Part shown: piece by piece, positions 46,872-59,012 of the stretch
Numbering within the stretch: position 1 is the first letter of the stretch
Layout: each line of letters begins with the position of its first letter
DNA from: Alligator mississippiensis
Lineage: Eukaryota > Chordata > Crocodylia > Alligatoridae
Assembly (NCBI RefSeq): GCF_030867095.1
Contig: NC_081829.1
Coordinates: 92,341,261 to 92,405,260, forward strand
Direction of reading: 5' to 3'
DNA: 64,000 nt
Position numbers and translations under genes: made by a program
Notes under the pieces: generated by a model
The model's input: the letters and a program-made list of their open reading frames with translations, nothing else
What the model was told of the DNA's origin: nothing
Databases searched by the model: none

Positions 46872-47102
46872 TAGTGGTTTTCAAACTTCCTAATGCCATA
46901 GAGCCTTTTCATATCAACTCGTACTGCTGTGGAACCCCTACCCCGATCCTGCAGACTGATGTGGAGCCAGGCAATTTGGGCTGGCAATGGTGGTGCACCA
47001 CTCCCCGGCCCGCTTTGCCATGACCCTCAATCTCTTTGTGGAACCCTTGATGATGTATTGTGGAACTCCAGGGTGCTAGGGAACACGTTTTGAAAACCAC
47101 TG
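46872..47102. mobile_element. hAT MITE, 231 bp
   Basis: The left end 'tagtggttttcaaacttcct' and reverse-complemented right end 'cagtggttttcaaaacgtgt' match over the first ~14 bases after one change. Flanks are tcttatgg (46864-46871) and tcttacgt (47103-47110), 6 of 8 shared. No frame. Confidence 0.88.
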
Positions 47103-47110
47103 TCTTACGT

Positions 47111-47839
47111 GAAATGGCTATTTATAAGCATATGCATCTGTAGTGAGCCTCTCTCTTTTGGGAATTCCAAGAGTCACAATGGCAACCTTTTCTTGCACAT
47201 TAGTTAAAAAGGAGTTTACATATATTGAGCACACACGTACATGTGCGCTCATTAAAAAGTGTGGACCTTCAAGTCCTCTGAAGTTGTTTCAGCAGTTTGT
47301 GACTAAAAAAAAAGTGTATAGTTTCAGAAGCAAAAATGACTGAATATGGCAAAAGTGTTACTGGCTACTGTGACGTAACCACAAACTACTTAGTAGCCAA
47401 TCACTAGCTACTAAGTAGGATGGCAGGCTATCATAAGACTGCCATGGTCAGCTGCGGTAATGTTTGGCACTCCTAGACAACACAAGAGCTGGGTGAGGGT
47501 ACAAACATCCACACAAGATATTTCATGTACTTCACAATAAAATGGAGAACTTGTAAATTAATTTAGTTTATCCTGAGATCTGGCCCATCTCAAGATACCA
47601 GACTGAACTCAAAATATTAAAACTGGACCAAAGTCAGTTTGTCCTCAGGTTTTTCAATAGTGTTTATAAAGTTTAATAATATCTGAGGAGACACAAGGGC
47701 CAAAATTCTAAGCAGGTATAAATTAACAGTGGACAAAAGGTATGGTCCATGAATGGCTAATATGAATCTTTAAATAAACTATATGTTACAATTTATCCAT
47801 TGGACATAAAAGACTCTTATTAAAATCAAATTCAGCAGC
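47111..47839. other. Unassigned non-coding stretch
   Basis: Nothing recognised apart from one short recurrent-motif instance near 47698 ('gggccaaaattctaagcagg'). Confidence 0.45.
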
Positions 47840-50790
47840 AGCAGTGATTGCTCACGTTCAAGGATGATCACTTCTGCAGGTTAAGTAAAGGGCTGTAGAT
47901 GAGTCCATTGATGGCTCGGAAGGCTGATCCTAGAGCTGCAGACTCTGGCAAACACCACAGGTGCTGGTTAAAGGGAGGGCCGGACCGCAGATTTCTCGGT
48001 CTTGTTTCCTTTCCATCCATTTCGGTCATTTTTCCGCCTCTAGGGTGAGATGGTTTTCCTTAAAGTAAGATGTACCTTCTCTTACAAGGCGTTGCCAGCT
48101 AGTTTTTCCCAAATTTGTGGTGTCAATGCCACACTTCTTAATGTTAATTTTGAGGGTGTCCTTGAAGTGTTTCCTCCGGCCCCCATGTGTCATTTGTCCC
48201 TGGCTGAGTTGTTTTGGTAAACATACATCAGGCATCCACACACTGTCCTGTCTACCACAACTGCTGTTATCAATGCTTCCATACTGGTGATGTTAGCATT
48301 GGTGAGGACATTGGCATATGTGTGATAATCCTCCCACTTCATGCCAAGGATCTTCCAGAGGTAATGTTGGTGATGGCATTCCAGGCTTTTCAGGTGCCCC
48401 TGTAAGTCAGCCAAGCTTCACAGCCATAGAGAAGAGTTGAGATTACCACAGCCTTATATAGTAGGAGCAATGTCCTGATCATTGAACACGTGATGATTCA
48501 GTCTTCTGAAGGCAGAGCTGGCACATTGGATCCTATACTGGATCTCCTTGTTGATGTTGGTCTTAGAGAGATGGTTTCCAAAGTGTTCAACATTTTCCAG
48601 CTTCTGTTCATCAGTGAGGATCTTTGCTGGGAAGGTTGCAGGCTGGTGAAGCACCTTTGTTTTTCTAATGTCAAGGGTCAATCCCAGGCACTGGTACACT
48701 TGAGAGAAGCAGTTAAAGGGCCATTTGTAGGTCTTCCTCAATATATACAACAACAGCACAATCATCAGTGTACTGAAGTTCCACAATCGAGGCCAAAATT
48801 ACTTTGGTTTTGGCACAGAGGCAGGAGAGAATGAAAAGGTTACTGTCCATCCTATGCTGAATGCTGATGCCATGTAGCAGAGTCAAGGATGAGCATCTTG
48901 ATGGCCACAAGAAAGATAGAAAACAGAATTGGTGCAATCATGCAGCTCTGCTTGACGCCATTTTGAATGGTAAAGGGCTCTGTAGCAGAGCCAGTACATG
49001 GGATGGAGGCAGTCATCTAGTCATGAAGGAGTCTTAGGATGGTGATAAATTTCCATGGGCAGACAAACTTCAGTAAGATCTTCCATAGAGCCTCATGGTT
49101 AAGAGAGTTGAAGGCTTTGGTCAAATCAATAAAGAACATATACAATTCCTGGTGTTCTCAGCATTTTTCCTGGATCTGCTGGGCTGCAAAAATCATGTCC
49201 ATGGTGTCTCTTGGTGGTCTGAAGCAGCATTAAGACTTGGAAAGGATTTCCTTGGGAAGAAGGAGCAGTCGGTTCAGCAGAATTCAAGCAACGATCTTCC
49301 CAGCAATGGAGAAGAGGGCAATACCTGGACACTTTCCAAAGTCAGACTTATCTCCCTTTTAAAAAATGGTGACAATATTGGCATTCCTTAGATCAGCAGG
49401 AATTTCCTCAGTATTCCAGATTTTGAAAAACAGTGGGCACGTCTACATGAGACACTAGACGCACAGTACACTAATTCTACTGAGCATTAGCGTATCACGG
49501 CAAAAGCCAAGGGAATGCAAAGAAATGTTCTACTGTGCATTAGTGTTACGTAAAAGAAGTGTGCTGGTGCTACTGTACAGTTGTGCCAATTACGGCACAT
49601 TAATACACATGTAGGTGTGCCCAGTGTGTAGAGCTCATTGGTCATATTTTCCCCTCAGCTTTGAAGATCTCATTTGGTATGCCATCAGGGCTAGATGCTT
49701 TGTTGTTCTTCATGTCTTATCAACTGGTAGACTTTTCCAGAGGTTGGTGGACTGGCAAGTGGTTCCCTTACTTACTGGATGCTGCAGGATAGATTTGATG
49801 AGTTCACATCACTGTTGATTCTCCGTTCAGGAGCTTTTGGTAGCGTCTCTTCTAGTGGTTTTTGAAGGACTTGGTGTCTTGAAGAAGTATACTGCTGTCT
49901 TTAGATCAAGTGGGGTGAATCCACAAGAGCTTGGTCTGTACACAGCCCTGATTGCACTGAAGAAGTTCCACATGTCATGATTGTCAACAGACTGTTGGAT
50001 TTCTTTTTCTCTTCCCACCATTTGTTTTGATTTCTCAAATCTTTCTCTGGGCTTCAGCTTTAAGCTATCAAAATGTTCCCTGCTGCTGACTGGATGTAGC
50101 ATGGTTTTGCCAGTCACAGAAAGCTTTTATCTTCCAATTGAGAAAGATCACAGCATTGTTCTTGTCACCCCAGTCCTGATGGTATCAGGTGATAAAGCCA
50201 ATTGAGTCTCTACAAGCCTCATGGATGGTCTCCTTTAGAGCTTATCAATTTCCCTCAATACCAGTGTTATCATTTTCAATACCAAGATTGGCAAATTTCT
50301 TGCTCAGATTATGTTTGGAGGGCTTCACAGTGCGTCGGGGTCTAAAGGCGTTCGATGTACTGTTTTTGGACTGCTTTGGGTTGCTTTCTGTTTCAATGCA
50401 ACCCTAATAGCCATGATTGATCTCACTCAGTAATGATCGATCCAGCAGCCATTGGCTTCTCTCATAACACGTGATATGAACGTCTTTTAGATGACGCACT
50501 TTTACGATAACATAATCAAGGAGATGCTATTGAGTAGGGGTGTTGCCATGTTGTTTTGTACCTGTTGTGTCATCTGGAGAAAATGTTAGTCATGCTCTAC
50601 ACATTTACTGAGTAAAAGGATGCTGTTGGAATTGACCTGGATCACTCCTTCCTTCCCAATGGTTCCTCTCCACATGTTAAAGCCCTGGCCAACTCTTGCA
50701 TTGTAATCTCCAAGGAGGATAATCTTATCCTCTTTCAGGGTGATGGTCAGGATTTCACCAAGATCAGTATATGCTATCCTTGACTATCAA
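47840..50790 (-). mobile_element. Decayed LINE with endonuclease and RT
   Basis: Read on the minus strand, the upper end encodes an AP-type endonuclease block ('KIILLGDYNARVGQGF', about 50690-50750, family 'LLGDFNARVG'). Then come the RT start ('IPADLRNANIVTIF', about 49340-49400; 'LLSIAGKI'-like block), an RT catalytic box YTDD (48761-48772; YADD in relatives), 'GLTLDIRKTKVLHQPA', 'IQYRIQCASSAFRRLNHHVF', 'YLWKILGMKWEDYHTYANVL' and 'RKHFKDTLKINIKKCGIDTT', ending near 47850 in a remnant of the Cys/His C-terminal segment. Frameshifts and stops are frequent, so nothing is translatable. The 5' part of the endonuclease is missing. The clade (RTE, L2/CR1 or another) is not resolved here. A MITE (49435-49622) interrupts it. 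Confidence 0.9.
49435..49622. mobile_element. tctacac-type MITE nested in the LINE, 188 bp
   Basis: The ends are 'gggcacgtctacatgagac' and, reverse complemented, 'gggcacacctacatgtgt'. Both are flanked by agt (49432-49434 and 49623-49625). Removing the element and one agt joins the LINE minus strand as 'ELYTLFFKIW' in frame, which matches the family's 'EL.TLF.KIW' before the RT block. This confirms the 3-bp duplication and shows that the MITE is younger than the LINE. Confidence 0.92.
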
Positions 50791-52526
50791 ATTATCATGT
50801 AGGTTAGAATGTAGTAAAGGGCATATATAATGGGTCATCAATGCTTGCAGGTTTTCTAGTATCCCTATCAATTGTAACTTTAGGCTTATAAAATATCATA
50901 GATTTTCACTGTGCTATTAACAGAAATGTATTCAAGATTGCAAGACTGTTATTCAACTAAAACACATTTAATTTCTCTGTATTTTATGACTGAATTTTTT
51001 TCGTTTTCTACCAGATATTGTGATGAAGCATTTGACTAAAAGCTGATATTTACGGCAATTAATAGAAGAAAATGCTTATTTTTCTAGGTAGGGTGAAACC
51101 GATGAGCTTGGTGGTAATGGGGACAGACTTTATTTTAACTACCTCTGGGTGGAAGGGGAGCAGTGCTCAAGCACATAATTAGGGGGACATTTACATATTG
51201 AACTTTTATAACAACATAATTTAACCCCCTTTCCTCAAATCTAGATCCGAGACTCTGGATAGAAGATGAGACTGCAGACTTCAGTGTGGCATAAAAACGC
51301 CCAATCTAGCTTGGACACCAGAAGCAGTGCGGTCATGATAGCATGGAGATTCTTGAAAGGCTCAATTCGTGCAATACTATAGTTATGTCTCACACATCAT
51401 GTACCTCTGCACACCTCATTTCTCTTACCTCATATGTGAAGGAAGAGAATGGGTTAGGCCTCCAGCTTCCATAGGGACTCTGAGCCAGCCTGAAGGTGAA
51501 GAAGGTGCATTGACCTCATTAGCTGACCCAGTTTTGCAGAACCTAGAGTCTTTGGTACTCAGATGAAACCCACATTGAAACAGCCCTGTTGGACAGGTTG
51601 GAGATGAGGAGCAGGTAGAAATGGGACCCATTAGTCACAAACTTTGGATTTAAGCATACTATGGCATATACATTTCTGCATCAATTAGAGAAGCACCAAA
51701 CAAACTGAGTTTGAGAGAGACAATATTGTAATATTTTATTTTTTTTCCATGAAAAAGCTTTACAAAACTCTAGGAGAGGAGTTGGATCTCATTAAGAACA
51801 GGTACTTTCCTGCTGGTCTTTCATCATTAATTTATTTGAACTAATATCATTTCTTCTAAAACATATTTCTGTTCTCTGATATTACAGTACCTTTTTTTTT
51901 TATTAAAAAGGTAATATTTTTTATGACTCCAATCCTAAAATGATGTTAATAGGAAAAAGTAACTTTTACTGTATGAAATAAAAGGTACAACAAAAATGTG
52001 GCATTTTAACACCAATAACCAGAAAAAAATTGCAAACTTCTATGCTCAGAGAAACCCCCCCCCAAGAAAAACATTCATCAAGGTGTTTGGGTGCTCAAAT
52101 CTGACCTCCTTCAACACTGCTAAGATTTCTCAAATTCCTATGGCCAGCTCTAAAATGAAGTTACCATTTTTCATCTTTTGAAGATCTGGCTCTTCCTATG
52201 TCTATTCTACATCTTATATACCCAACCCTTTCATTTAAAAAAAATCGCCGCTATTTATATGTGGACTAAAGAACCTTTACCGTGCTGAAGTCAGATGAGC
52301 TTTGCCACAAATTTTAAACGGGACAGAATCTCAGGCAGGGGTCGGACTCATCAGCAAAATGTGCATTTGAGTGTTTGTATAGTACAGAACATTATTCCTA
52401 GACATGTGCTCAAGTGACTGAATAAAGGTGTTTTGTAAGATGATACCTCTAAAAAGAAGCGACACTACTATCAATTTCTTTCAAAAGATGGAGGTATGGA
52501 GAGAATCCCATACCACATCCAAATGA
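50791..52526. other. Unassigned AT-rich stretch
   Basis: No gene seen. A run of ten C lies near 52057. A frame pair around 51369-51631 has no domain. Confidence 0.45.
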
Positions 52527-53588
52527 ATGACTGGAGAATTGGATCTGTGGTCGGACCCAGAGGGTGGTGGTTGACAGAAGTCAATCTCCGTGGTGCGCTG
52601 TGACCAATGGGATCCCTCAAAGCTCTGTCCTAGGGCCTATACTATTCAACATCTTCATTAATGATGCGGACATTGGTATTAGAAGCGGACTGGCCAAATT
52701 TGCCAATGACACCAAACTCTGGGGTAAAGTGTCCACACCTGAGGACAGGAGGGCAATCCAGGCTGACCTTGACAGGCTCAGGAAATGGGTGATAAGAACC
52801 TGATGGTGTTTAACACTGAAAAATGCAAGGTTCTCCACCTTGGGAAGAAAAACCTACAAGCATGCTGGCAGGCTCAGCAGTGCTATGCTGGCTAGCACTA
52901 CAGACGAAAGGGACTTGGGGGTCATGACTGACCACAAGATGAACGTGAGCCTTCAGTGTGATGCTGCGGCTAGTAAAGCGAGCAAAACGCTGGTTTGCAT
53001 CCATAAATGCTTCTCAAGCAAATCCCAGAACATCATTCTCATGCTGTATTCGGCCTTGGTGAGGCCGCAGCTGGAGTACTGCGTCCATTTTTGGGCTCCA
53101 CAATTGAAAAAGGATGTGGAGAAGCTTGCAAGGGTGCAGAGGAGAGCCACGCGCATGATCAGAGGCCAGGAAAACAGACCTTATGAAGAGAGGCTGAGAG
53201 CCATGGGACTCTTCAGCTTGGAAAAGCGCAGGCTCAGGGGTGATCTGGTGGCCACCTACAAGTTTATCAGGGGTGCTCATCAGGATCTGGGGGAATGTCT
53301 ATTCACTACAGCGCCCCAAGGAATGACAAGTTCGAAAGGTCACAAACTCCTCCATGACCATTTCAGGCTGCGCATAAGGAAAAACTTCTTTACTGTCCAA
53401 GCCCCCAAGGTTTGGAATAGACTGCCGCCAGAGGTGGTTCAAGCACCTACTTTGAACACCTTCAAAACATGTGGATGTTTATCTTGCTGGGATCCTATGA
53501 TCCCTGCTGACTTCCTGCCCCTGGGGCAGGGGGCTGGACTTGATAATCTTTCGAGGTCTCTTCTAGCCCCAATGTCTATGAATCCAAA
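52527..53588 (+). mobile_element. CR1 LINE 3' part with RT C-terminus
   Basis: The first frame (52564-52803) holds 'GIPQSSVLGPILFNIFINDAD' split by nothing and then 'KFANDTKLWG'; the catalytic F-A-D-D of CR1 is FAND here, with Asn at 52705-52707. Frameshifts near 52790 and 52850 move to a 250-codon frame with 'TDERDLGVMTDHKMN', 'ALVRPQLEYCVHFWAP', 'RVQRRATRMIRG', 'GLFSLEKRRLRGDLVATYKF' and 'RLRIRKNFFTVQAPKVWNRL', the well known C-terminal domain of CR1 ORF2. The element ends in 'ggtctcttctagccccaatg' and 'tctatgaat'. The 5' part is missing. It is inactive but comparatively young. Confidence 0.95.
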
Positions 53589-56500
53589 GTTCACAAAAAC
53601 AGCATACAATGAAGGGTAAAAAAAACCCTAGCAAAGAACACTTGAAAGTGTCTTTCTGAAGATATCCAGTCAGATTTAAGCAAAGCACTAATCTCTTTTT
53701 CAGTCACTGCCATGAAAAGAAAATGCAGCATTATAGTCATTAGGATGAAACCCTAGCCCAAAGAAGTTGATGGGAGCTTATGACTGGTTTGAAAAGAGTC
53801 AGGATTTCACCCATGAGTGTTTCTGTATGAAAAAATCCAAACCAGATCTTTAAATCAGCATACATCAGTTGGCTTCAAAGGAACCATGCTGATTTACACA
53901 AGATGAGCCTCTGGCTGATAATATCTGTATATGTCTAGGCTAAAACCAACCACATCAACATAGGTAGCAATTCTGCTACCTCCACTTGCCTATACTTAGA
54001 TTACGTTTTAATTTGTAAACCACTTATCTGACACCACCTAGTTTAAGTCTTAAAACAGAAGACTCTTATCCTTATGGTTGAAAGCCACATGTTGCTTGAA
54101 TTAAAACTCAAAGAATTAATTCTCCCATTCTTTAAAGCTTAAATATTCCACACTCAATTTTCCACCACCTTTTTTTTATTGGCTACTACCAGGTTTCATA
54201 AAAGGATTGGAGTTAAAACATACTAAACTGAAACGTGAAAAACACAGCATAAAGAGATCATTTTTTTTCATACAGATTAAGTACAGCACATTATAATGAG
54301 GTGGACTGGAGAGTATTTTTACAAGCATTTCTTTTCTTTAGATCACCGTCATCAATACTGTAAGAAAAGTAGGCAGGATCTGGAAATGCTTCTAATTCCT
54401 TTACTTAGTGCTGGGCCTGCCAATGGACAAAACGTTCTCTGGTATGCTTGAGTGTGGCATGCCAGCAAAGAAGAGGTACACCAAACAATGAGTAACTAGA
54501 GCTCTGTCAATATTCTCCAACTCACATCCAGGGTTTTTAACTTTTCAACTGTGCCACTGGAGTGTCAACCTTTGACAATAATTAAACCAAACCAGCAACA
54601 AGATAGCGAATGGGTATATTCTGCATAACAATCAACTGACTTGTGTTTAGTTTAAACTCCAGGTTTCCTGAAACTATGTAAGAGCTACGAAAATCTCAGC
54701 ATAAACTATTCCCACTTGTTGGGATGCTATTGTGTGAAGCTGAAGTTTGGAAGCAACTCTGGAGATCCTGCCTGTAGGAAAAGAGGCGATATGAATTGTA
54801 TATTCATTCCAGATTAGTCACGTAACTAAGATTGGAATGAAGTCGGACGTCTAGTCTTTGGGGCAAAATGAATGCCAGTTATACTGACAGATGCACATTA
54901 TTTACAGATGGTTTACAAGGAGCCTAAGTTACAGCTGTGGTGGTAATTTGTTTTTCCATGGCCAGAGATGCAAAGGTGATGGGGTGTGTGTGTAGGGGCC
55001 CGGGGGTGGGGGGAAGAATGGGATGGATTCACGAGCAGTGCAAGAAGACAGTCTCCCACTTTGATACCTCTAAAGGAGAGGACAGATTTATGACAAAGAA
55101 ATGTAAGTGCAAAACAGCAAAAAAAAAAAATCAAGGAAAATGTATTGATCTTGATAAGCATATATAAATTGTGAGAGTTAAAGAAGAATTATTTATGCTT
55201 GAGACCAGAAATATTCAAAATCTTGAAAAGCCATGCTAATGCCATACAACCACATGCTGACATAAGCCTTTAGTTTTAGTCAAGTACCGTCTATAAATGC
55301 TAAAACAAAATTGCATTTAGATTTGCTTTTAGTATGCTGGTATTTTGTTGTCTCATGATGAAGAGCAATATTGGTTTAATTAGCTTAGGGTTTCTGAAGG
55401 ACACAAAGGTGATGTTTCTGAGCTGTGTCTGAATTGAAAGCAAAACAAGCAATGCCAAGGGGAGGAGCAGAAATAGGAAATAGGCACCATTGACATGACT
55501 AGAGTAGGGGGCAACTGTCCTGGGTGCTGATGGGGGTGGGTGTGAAAAAAAACTGGCTTTTGCTGCAGTCATACAATTGTCATTGCAGCAGCAGCAACAG
55601 CTGGAATTTGCCACTGCCCCTGCATGCAGCTGCCACCTAGGGTGGCCACCCATGTTCTTATGCTGCTAGTGGGCACCAGAGCTACAACCCAGGTGCTGAG
55701 GACTGACAGTGCGTGGGGGAGCCGAGGCCAGCAGCCCTGGGTGGCCACCCCTGCAAGCCATGCTGGCACTGGGCCTAAACAAAAGCTGGCTGGGATGGGG
55801 AGAGGAGGCACGGGGGGGAAAGCAGCCCTGTTCTGAAGCGGCGAGGGGGAGGCCAACCCCAAACTGGGGTGCTGGCATGGCAGCAGTGGCTTTGCTTGCC
55901 CCTAACAACAGAGGCAAAGTGAGAAAAGACAAGACAGCGGCTGCATGGGGCGTTGCGTGGCACTCCATCCCCGTCCCCCCCATCATTCTTGACAGGCTAT
56001 TGGCTAGTAGCAAATAATTTTGCAATACATCAATGTGCCAAAATATTTAGGAGCAACTAGCTTGTGTGTGTGTGTGAACATTGCTATGGTTAGATTAATA
56101 TTTTAAAAGTAGTAATGTAGCCACCATCTCTGTTAGAAGTATTTTTTCTAGCTATCATCTGATAAAGAATACAATGACAAATGTGGTAGTTTTATTTCAT
56201 CTGAAGGAAGGTGAATATTACTTTTTTAATCATATTAAAATGCACAGTGATTTTATTCAGAGACAGGTGACTAATGAACTTTTTGCCTTTTGTACTGGGA
56301 GGAGCATTCAGTTTTATTTGAATGATCAGATATTTGCATATGCAGTACGTCTTTTGCCAATGTAAAACCTCTCATTAATTACCTAAGTAATCATTGTATA
56401 AGAGAGATACAAACACCCGAATTTATGAATGACCTTATTTTCTAAATTTACTGTTTAGTTACTAATGTTAGTGATTTTAAAACTGAAAACCTTCCAGATC

Positions 56501-56811
56501 ATCATGCAAAACATTTGTAAAGATTTTAAATGCTAACAATAAAGATAGGGAAATATCTTTTAATTATGCAGATATTTTCATAACTTTATGAAATAATGAG
56601 GCTTTCATTTAAGTAGAAAAGTATACACAATTCTGCAAAGAACAGGAATTTCAGCAATCCAAGAAAGCCCCAAACTAAGCAGTCAATAATTAAATTATGT
56701 TTGTAAATTAGAAGAGTATGCACCTGGTGAAGATAGGAAATGGAAGTAGCTCAGGGTGATAAGGCTCATCTACTGGGTAATGGCAGAAGGAATATCACAA
56801 ATGTAAAGATC
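53589..56811. other. Unassigned stretch with GC-rich patch
   Basis: 53865-53925 shows the recurrent motif ('catgctgatttacacaagat'). A G-rich patch 'ggggcccgggggtgggggga' lies near 54996-55015. 55560-56000 is GC-rich with overlapping frames of up to 119 codons on both strands. It resembles the GC-rich interior of the hATs, but no ends were found. A poly-A of ten lies near 55120. Confidence 0.4.
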
Positions 56812-56938
56812 TAGAACTCTTGGTTCCAAAATGATACCTTTTATTAATTAGACCAATTGAGAAATTGCAAAAAAATATTTTTCTGCAAGTTCTAGATTTT
56901 TGCATTTATTTTTGTCTCAGACCAACATGGCTACCACA
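56812..56938 (-). mobile_element. Penelope-type terminal fragment
   Basis: 'atgataccttttattaatta' with 'gaccaattgag' and then, 70 bp on, 'cagaccaacatggctacca' correspond to the terminal sequence of the element at 16949-17519 ('gatatcttttattagac' and, in reverse complement, 'agaccaacacggctac'). The arrangement suggests a short terminal-only copy. It contains no RT. Confidence 0.6.
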
Positions 56939-57788
56939 TACATCCCTGAAGTAATCTCATATCACTTTAGATTATCTTCAGGTAATATTTTGCTTGAAAT
57001 CATTTTACTCATGGGTTTGACTAGAAGATTTGGATATTAGACAAAATGGAGTCTTTAAAAATTATTATCCTTTATCAAACTAAATGTATGTGGCACTTAT
57101 ATAATGCCATTAATCCACTGCTTTTCTGTTTATCACTCATCTATTTTGCACATAAGTTACTATAGGACCCAATCACATACAGGACTACGAAATAGCTGGG
57201 AAGAAATGAAACTGTTCCACTTACTGGAAGGGTGCTTACATACTGTTTTGGATAATCTCTTAAAGAGAAAAAGAAAACAAAACTACAGACAGAAAAAAGC
57301 CCAAACAAGTAAAAAAAAAAAAAAAAAAGGCTGCCAGCCATCATTTTTGCATTAAATGAGGGTTTGGCCTGTTGAGCATTTAGGTAGTTGGTATTAATCC
57401 TAGATCCTTCCTAATCAGGGAGTCCAAATTTGCAAAAATAGTTTTCAGTACATGATATAATTATATCCAAGAATGTAAAACAAATATGAAATTTTAAGTC
57501 ACATTATGCAGGATATTATTGGTTCTTAACTCTTGTATTTTTCAGCCAGAACAGTTTTATTCTTATCTGCTTATGCTAGTACATATATGGCACTCATCGG
57601 TTTAATATAAGAGTACCCGATTAATAATAGATTGCAAGCCTACTTGAGGGAAGGGAGAAGCTGTGAGGATGAAATCAAAGTAGTGAATCCATTTGTAAAA
57701 AGGCACAAAAGGCAGGCAAAGCACCCAAAATCATAAAAGAAGTTTGAAGTCTCTTGAGTCCCAGGTCAGTACTCTTTCTGCCACATCA
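56939..57788. other. Unassigned AT-rich stretch
   Basis: An A-run of about 18 lies at 57311-57328. No gene or repeat family recognised. Confidence 0.45.
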
Positions 57789-57796
57789 CCCAAGTC

Positions 57797-58213
57797 CGGG
57801 GTGCCCCACCCCACGGGCCATATCTGACCCACAGAGCCATACTATCCGTACCACAGGGTCCCCATGCGTCTGCAAATTTGGCAGTGGGAAAGCAGTGGCA
57901 TTTAACTGCCTCTCCTGTGCTGTCAAATTCCTGGATCTGGGAGGAGGCCCACAGGCTGGAGAACATGGCCTGCACGTTGGATTGAGCATGCAGGGCCAAA
58001 AGGGGCAGCATAGGGTGGTGCAAAGCTGAGCGGGGCCAATTTCGGTGGTACAGGACAATGCAGAGTCGAGCAGGGCCAAATGAGGCAAGGCAGGGTAGTG
58101 CAGGTCTGAGCAGAGCAACACAGGCCTGATACTAACACAGGGTTTCAGTCTGGCCTGTGAACTGGTCCTATGCTACTTAACCAGCTTGCAGGGCTAAATT
58201 TTGGAAACCACTG
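57797..58213. mobile_element. Non-autonomous hAT element, 417 bp
   Basis: Flanks cccaagtc (57789-57796) and ccctaatc (58214-58221) share 6 of 8 bases. The left end 'cggggtgccccaccccacgg' followed by 'gccatatctgaccc' and the reverse-complemented right end 'cagtggtttccaaaatttag' are hAT termini. The GC-rich interior has short degenerate units with 'gagcagggcca' and no transposase. Confidence 0.78.
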
Positions 58214-58221
58214 CCCTAATC

Positions 58222-58954
58222 TTGTGACTACTATAAGCAAAATTTCTAGTGTACTATGAGCACTGTGAGCATGCAAAATATGTACTGCTATAATGAACGT
58301 GAACACAAATGTTTGTGAGCTACAAATGGAAATGAAGAGGGGATTACAGGAATTGTGCGCTATTCTCTGCGTACAGTCGGCAGTATTTTCTAAAACGATG
58401 ATGTTTTTCCTTACAAATAATAGGTGTTAAGTGATGTTTGAGAGAGCATGCAGAGGCTCACATCTGCATCAAGGGAACCTATTTTCTGTTTTTAGCAGGA
58501 AGCCGTCTCAATGTTGTGGTTAAGGACATTTTCAGGCTTTTTGGAAAGCGAAACAATGGAATGAATACAGTATATTTGTACAGATCATTTAGGAAATTCA
58601 ATGAAGTGAACAATGAGCAGTCATTAATTTGATGAAAAAGGCACTTGACACTGGCTTGCCATCACATAAACTACTTTGAAATCCCATTCCCCATGATTTG
58701 TATTGGATTCTACTCACTACTTACACCATTAAGAAAAAGAAAAAGGATAAACTAGTTTAAACAAAAGGTTTACTCTGAGCCTGTGCTGCTAAAACATAAG
58801 TGCTTTCCCAAAATAGGATAAACATAATTAGCTACAATTAAAACATTTAAAGGTCCATTATGCCATGATCTACAACTGTGATAGTATATTAATATCTCTT
58901 CCCAATAAATTTTTACCAAAGAAGAAAAAATAAAGCAGTATCATAGTAGTTTAG
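58222..58954. other. Unassigned non-coding stretch
   Basis: Nothing recognised. Confidence 0.4.
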
Positions 58955-59012
58955 TCAGGGAGGATTCTGCACTCCTGAGATTCCTTCCAGCCCTACTTTT
59001 CTATGGTTCTAC
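58955..59012 (+). mobile_element. CR1 3' tail
   Basis: 'cagggaggattctgcactcc', 'tgagattccttccagcccta' and 'cttttctatggttct' is a CR1 3' end of a different subfamily from 45200 and 53588. Only the tail remains. Confidence 0.8.

Noticed and set aside
52840..53619. 259-codon frame as a possible host gene
   Set aside because: It is the C-terminal part of CR1 ORF2 and runs into the CR1 3' tail.
55560..56025. GC-rich patch as a CpG-island promoter
   Set aside because: CpG is not clearly enriched, no first exon follows on either strand, and the composition matches hAT filler seen elsewhere here.
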